From Methanobrevibacter sp. (lineage in GTDB: Archaea > Methanobacteriota > Methanobacteria > Methanobacteriales > Methanobacteriaceae), in contig WRCI01000062.1 in assembly GCA_009784145.1 (NCBI GenBank), positions 1 through 8,537 of the forward strand: a DNA stretch of 8,537 bases. The letters are read 5' to 3'. Positions 6,873 through 8,537 of the stretch are shown piece after piece. Position 1 is the first letter of the stretch. Each line of letters begins with the position of its first letter. The notes under the pieces are model-generated. The model saw only the letters and a list, made by a program, of their open reading frames with translations, ran no database searches and had not been told where the DNA came from. Both the position numbers and the translations under genes were made by a program.

Positions 6873-7193
6873 TTAATCTTCTCCTTTTATTTCAACTAAA
6901 ACAAAATGTTTAGTTTTGCTTAAAGGTCTACATTCTGCAATTTTTACTGAATCTCCAATTTTTACATTGAAACAATCAGGTTTATGAACATTAATTTTTG
7001 ATTTTCTCTTTTCATATCTTTCATACTTTCGTATGAATTTGTAGAAACTTCTTTCAACTGTAATAGTCCTTTCAGCTTTATCGCTAGTTACAATTCCTTC
7101 AAGAATTTGACCCCTAACTGGTAAAGTTCCATGAAAAGGACAGTTTAAATCATTACATTCAGTTTCTACTTGTTGAACATTAAGACCAACCAT
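6873..7193 (-). CDS. rpsQ: Small-subunit ribosomal protein uS17 (S17), archaeal type
   Basis: A 106-residue uS17, a primary 16S rRNA binding protein with an OB fold. It has the archaeal N-terminal extension carrying [17 protein letters not shown] (Cys 13, Cys 18, His 21), the fold core [20 protein letters not shown], a HKPDC element (His 70, Cys 74), and the conserved end [23 protein letters not shown] 7193 has GGTGAT three bases upstream. A 9-bp inverted repeat fills most of the spacer between rnp1 and this SD. Confidence 0.97.
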   Translation of the reverse strand: MVGLNVQQVETECNDLNCPFHGTLPVRGQILEGIVTSDKAERTITVERSFYKFIRKYERYEKRKSKINVHKPDCFNVKIGDSVKIAECRPLSKTKHFVLVEIKGED

Positions 7194-7208
7194 ATTATCA
7201 CCAATTAT

Positions 7209-7232
7209 AATTTTATAAAGTTCTATAAAATT
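7209..7232 (-). repeat. 9-bp inverted repeat immediately after the rnp1 stop
   Basis: Arms AATTTTATA (7209-7217) and TATAAAATT (7224-7232) are perfect reverse complements with a six-base loop. It begins directly next to the rnp1 stop codon and ends six bases before the uS17 GGTGAT. All stem pairs are A-T, so a hairpin would be weak; it may slow the ribosome or polymerase, or protect an RNA end. Confidence 0.45.
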
Positions 7233-7511
7233 TTATAATTTTTTATATCTTTTCTTAATTCTATCTTCAGGACGATTAACCAAAATTTTTCCATCAATTT
7301 CAACCCATTCCTCATTTGGAAGTAAAAAGTGAAATATAGAAACATTTTTTGGAATCATTTTAATTCCATTATCAGTTTCAATTGAGATGGTTTTTTTAGT
7401 CTCATCTATGATTTTCCCACTAATTCCAATTAAAAAATCATTAGAACTTTTAACAACTTCACAATATAATCCAATTAATTCATGATAAAATATATTCATT
7501 GAAGTTATCAT
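7233..7511 (-). CDS. rnp1: RNase P protein component 1 (Rpp29/Pop4 family)
   Basis: A 92-residue subunit of archaeal RNase P, which removes the 5' leader of pre-tRNA and works with the catalytic RNA as a partner of Rpp21. The Sm-like/Rof-RNase P fold is recognisable from NIFYHELIGLYCEVVKSSN, the GISGKIIDETKKTISIET beta-strand region at about 29-46, KMIPKNVSIFHFLLP, and the near-invariant C-terminal ILVNRPEDRIKKR. ATG 7511 is chosen because MITSMNIF fits the family; the SD is weak (AGGAT). A 217-bp spacer on the upstream side and a possible TATA box suggest it can be expressed from its own promoter. The gene's place between aIF1 and uS17 is usual in Euryarchaeota. Confidence 0.94.
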   Translation of the reverse strand: MITSMNIFYHELIGLYCEVVKSSNDFLIGISGKIIDETKKTISIETDNGIKMIPKNVSIFHFLLPNEEWVEIDGKILVNRPEDRIKKRYKKL

Positions 7512-7541
7512 AATAATCCTAATGCTTCTCTTAATAATGCT

Positions 7542-7550
7542 AATATAAAA
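7542..7550 (-). promoter_or_regulatory. Candidate internal TATA box upstream of rnp1
   Basis: The minus strand reads TTTTATATT here, about 30 nt before the rnp1 ATG. A start about 23 nt downstream would leave a leader of roughly 10 nt containing the weak AGGAT site. In DNA this AT-rich such a match is weak evidence by itself; the long spacer makes it more believable. Confidence 0.3.
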
Positions 7551-7706
7551 AATTATTGATAATTATAATAATTACCAATTAATACACTAGCTATGAATTA
7601 AATTTAACAATTATTAACCTTATGACAATCATTAACTCTAAAATCTAAAATATGATTACATGAAATGATATTTTCTCTGGATATAAACAATATATTCAGA
7701 AAAAGT

Positions 7707-7728
7707 TATATTAAAAATTTTTAATATA
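7707..7728 (-). repeat. 22-bp perfect palindrome directly after the aIF1 stop
   Basis: The half-site TATATTAAAAA is followed at once by its reverse complement TTTTTAATATA. It starts at the base after the aIF1 stop codon and, on the minus strand, is followed by ACTTTTTCTG. It could be a weak terminator or processing hairpin that adjusts the ratio of aIF1 to the downstream genes, or a protein-binding site. Confidence 0.5.
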
Positions 7729-8067
7729 CTAATTTCTCCTTTTATTGAATTTTTTATCAGAATCTCTAATTTCAATAGTATCTGAAGAGAATCCCATATC
7801 AGACAAAACTTCTTTAACTTTTCTTTTATGATCTCCTTGAAGTTCTATTTGACCTTTTTTAGCTGTACCGCCACAAGCACATTTAGCTTTTAATTCTTTG
7901 GTAAGCTCTTTTATATCAATATCATGTTCATCTATGCCTTCTACAATTGTCATTAATTTTCCGAATCTTCTTCTAACTGTATAAACTTTTACAGTTTGAA
8001 CTTCTCTTGCGATTTCTTCACAAACACAAAGTTCTTCAGGAAGACCACATACATCACAGATTTTCAT
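7729..8067 (-). CDS. sui1: Translation initiation factor aIF1 (SUI1 family)
   Basis: aIF1 binds the small subunit and enforces correct start-codon choice; it is the archaeal counterpart of eIF1. The 112-residue protein has an N-terminal putative zinc knuckle (Cys 4, 7, 14, 16 in [15 protein letters not shown]), then the SUI1 core: [19 protein letters not shown], the basic loop region [20 protein letters not shown], and the helix [20 protein letters not shown] basic tail KKFNKRRN follows. ATG 8067 abuts the uL29 stop, with GGAG six bases upstream. Its location between uL29 and rnp1 is standard for methanogens. Confidence 0.96.
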   Translation of the reverse strand: MKICDVCGLPEELCVCEEIAREVQTVKVYTVRRRFGKLMTIVEGIDEHDIDIKELTKELKAKCACGGTAKKGQIELQGDHKRKVKEVLSDMGFSSDTIEIRDSDKKFNKRRN

Positions 8068-8274
8068 TTAGTTCTCCTTCTGTTTTTGGTTCAAAATTGT
8101 AAGAACACGAGCAATAGTCCTTTTAAGTTCTCGGATTTTACCAGGATTTTCATTAACCCCTGCAGCAGAACTTTTAGAAATATTTTTGGCTAATTCTGCT
8201 TTGAGTTCAGACAGTTTTTCTTGAATGTCTTCAATTTCCATTTCCCAAATTTCTCTACTTCTTAAAATTGCCAT
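8068..8274 (-). CDS. rpmC: Large-subunit ribosomal protein uL29 (L29)
   Basis: A 68-residue, all-helical protein of the usual uL29 size, located by the peptide exit tunnel where it contributes to the docking site of SRP. Two helices are evident: REIWEMEIEDIQEKLSELKA and the signature PGKIRELKRTIARVLTILNQ. ATG 8274 is supported by MAILRSREIW, the family start. Its SD is degenerate (GAGTTGA, four to five bases upstream), weaker than in the neighbours. The 43-bp gap from uS3 contains two T5 runs on the minus strand (8303-8317), which could cause some termination. Confidence 0.95.
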   Translation of the reverse strand: MAILRSREIWEMEIEDIQEKLSELKAELAKNISKSSAAGVNENPGKIRELKRTIARVLTILNQKQKEN

Positions 8275-8317
8275 TTATTTCAACTCTTAAATAAATATTA
8301 ACTAAAAAGGATAAAAA

Positions 8318-8537
8318 TTATTTATCTTCTTCCTTTGAAGTTTTTTCTTCTGGAACTTCTTCATTTAAATCTTCAGACACATCTTTAGTATCCTCAGCTT
8401 CTTCAATCTCATCAACATCCACAAGCTCAGAATCCTCAGATGCAACCTCAGCATCCTCAACATCTTCAACTTCTTCGACATCCACAAGCTCAGAATCCTC
8501 AGATGCAACCTCAGCATCCTCAACATCTTCAACTTCT
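8318..8537 (-). CDS. rpsC: Ribosomal protein uS3 (S3), acidic C-terminal tail only (partial)
   Basis: Seventy-two codons and a TAA stop are present; the KH domains lie beyond the window. The visible part is extremely acidic and low in complexity: two identical copies of a 21-residue unit containing EVEDVEDAEVASEDSELVDV, then a decayed third copy (DEIEEAEDTKDVSEDLNEEV) and the end PEEKTSKEEDK. The assignment rests on position, since uS3 directly precedes uL29 in archaeal operons, and on acidic C-terminal tails being known for uS3 in related methanogens. The two full repeats match at all 60 comparable bases, so the duplication is recent or under ongoing exchange. Any other acidic-tailed protein is less likely. 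Confidence 0.75.
   Translation of the reverse strand, partial: EVEDVEDAEVASEDSELVDVEEVEDVEDAEVASEDSELVDVDEIEEAEDTKDVSEDLNEEVPEEKTSKEEDK
8415..8537 (-). repeat. rpsC: 63-bp tandem repeat in the uS3 coding region
   Basis: Copies run at 8415-8477 and 8478-8537, the second cut by the window edge after 60 bases. All 60 shared bases are identical, including synonymous positions. The period is a multiple of three, so the frame is kept. A diverged copy lies toward the stop codon, and further copies may exist outside the window. Confidence 0.95.

Larger units (their letters stand above)
7512..7728. other. 217-bp AT-rich spacer between aIF1 and rnp1
   Basis: No gene seen. From the aIF1 side it holds a 22-bp palindrome (7707-7728), then unremarkable AT-rich sequence with one TAGCTA (7588-7593), and near rnp1 a TATA-like element (7542-7550). 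The arrangement fits a site of partial termination followed by an internal promoter for the downstream ribosomal genes. Confidence 0.45.

Noticed and set aside
6484..6876. A 130-codon open frame on the plus strand opposite uL14
   Set aside because: It is antisense to a nearly invariant protein; its serine/threonine/proline-rich product is what reverse reading of the uL14 codons gives, and it has no SD of the operon type.
8415..8537. CRISPR-like or mobile-element origin for the 63-bp repeat
   Set aside because: It is in frame within a coding region, contiguous without spacers, and encodes an acidic tail; simple tandem duplication explains it.

Overview
The window is a stretch of an archaeal ribosomal-protein operon (S10/spc type). 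Every gene is on the minus strand, so transcription runs from the right end to the left. The DNA is very AT-rich. Gene order, archaeal-type proteins (aIF1, RNase P component 1, eS4, eL32, eL19), Shine-Dalgarno (SD) sites matching AGGAGGTGAT, and protein sequences that from memory look like Methanobrevibacter and Methanosphaera point to Methanobacteriaceae. The long, nearly pure A/T spacers make Methanosphaera a reasonable guess, but I cannot separate the two genera by eye.

In transcription order: the acidic C-terminal tail of uS3 (cut by the right edge), uL29, aIF1 (SUI1), a 217-bp spacer, RNase P protein 1 (Rpp29/Pop4), uS17, uL14, uL24, eS4, uL5, uS14 (a 47-48-residue zinc protein), uS8, uL6, eL32, a 322-bp spacer, eL19, uL18, uS5, uL30, a 123-bp spacer, uL15, a 223-bp spacer that is almost pure A/T, and the first ~20 codons of an unrelated gene running off the left edge. 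Apart from the spacers the genes are tightly packed, and stop codons often overlap the next SD site.

Most products build the two ribosomal subunits. aIF1 acts in start-site selection and Rnp1 in tRNA 5' maturation, so the transcript couples ribosome assembly, initiation and tRNA processing. This gene set is well known in Euryarchaeota; no new defence, mobile or metabolic system is visible.

The points worth a second look are: a near-perfect 63-bp tandem duplication in the uS3 tail; secY not being next after uL15; a left-edge gene with a consensus TATA box placed as for a leaderless mRNA; two genes (uL18, uS14) whose true starts are probably TTG rather than the ATG two or one codons upstream; AT-only inverted repeats immediately after the stops of aIF1 and rnp1; and spacers with short tandem repeats and possible internal promoters.
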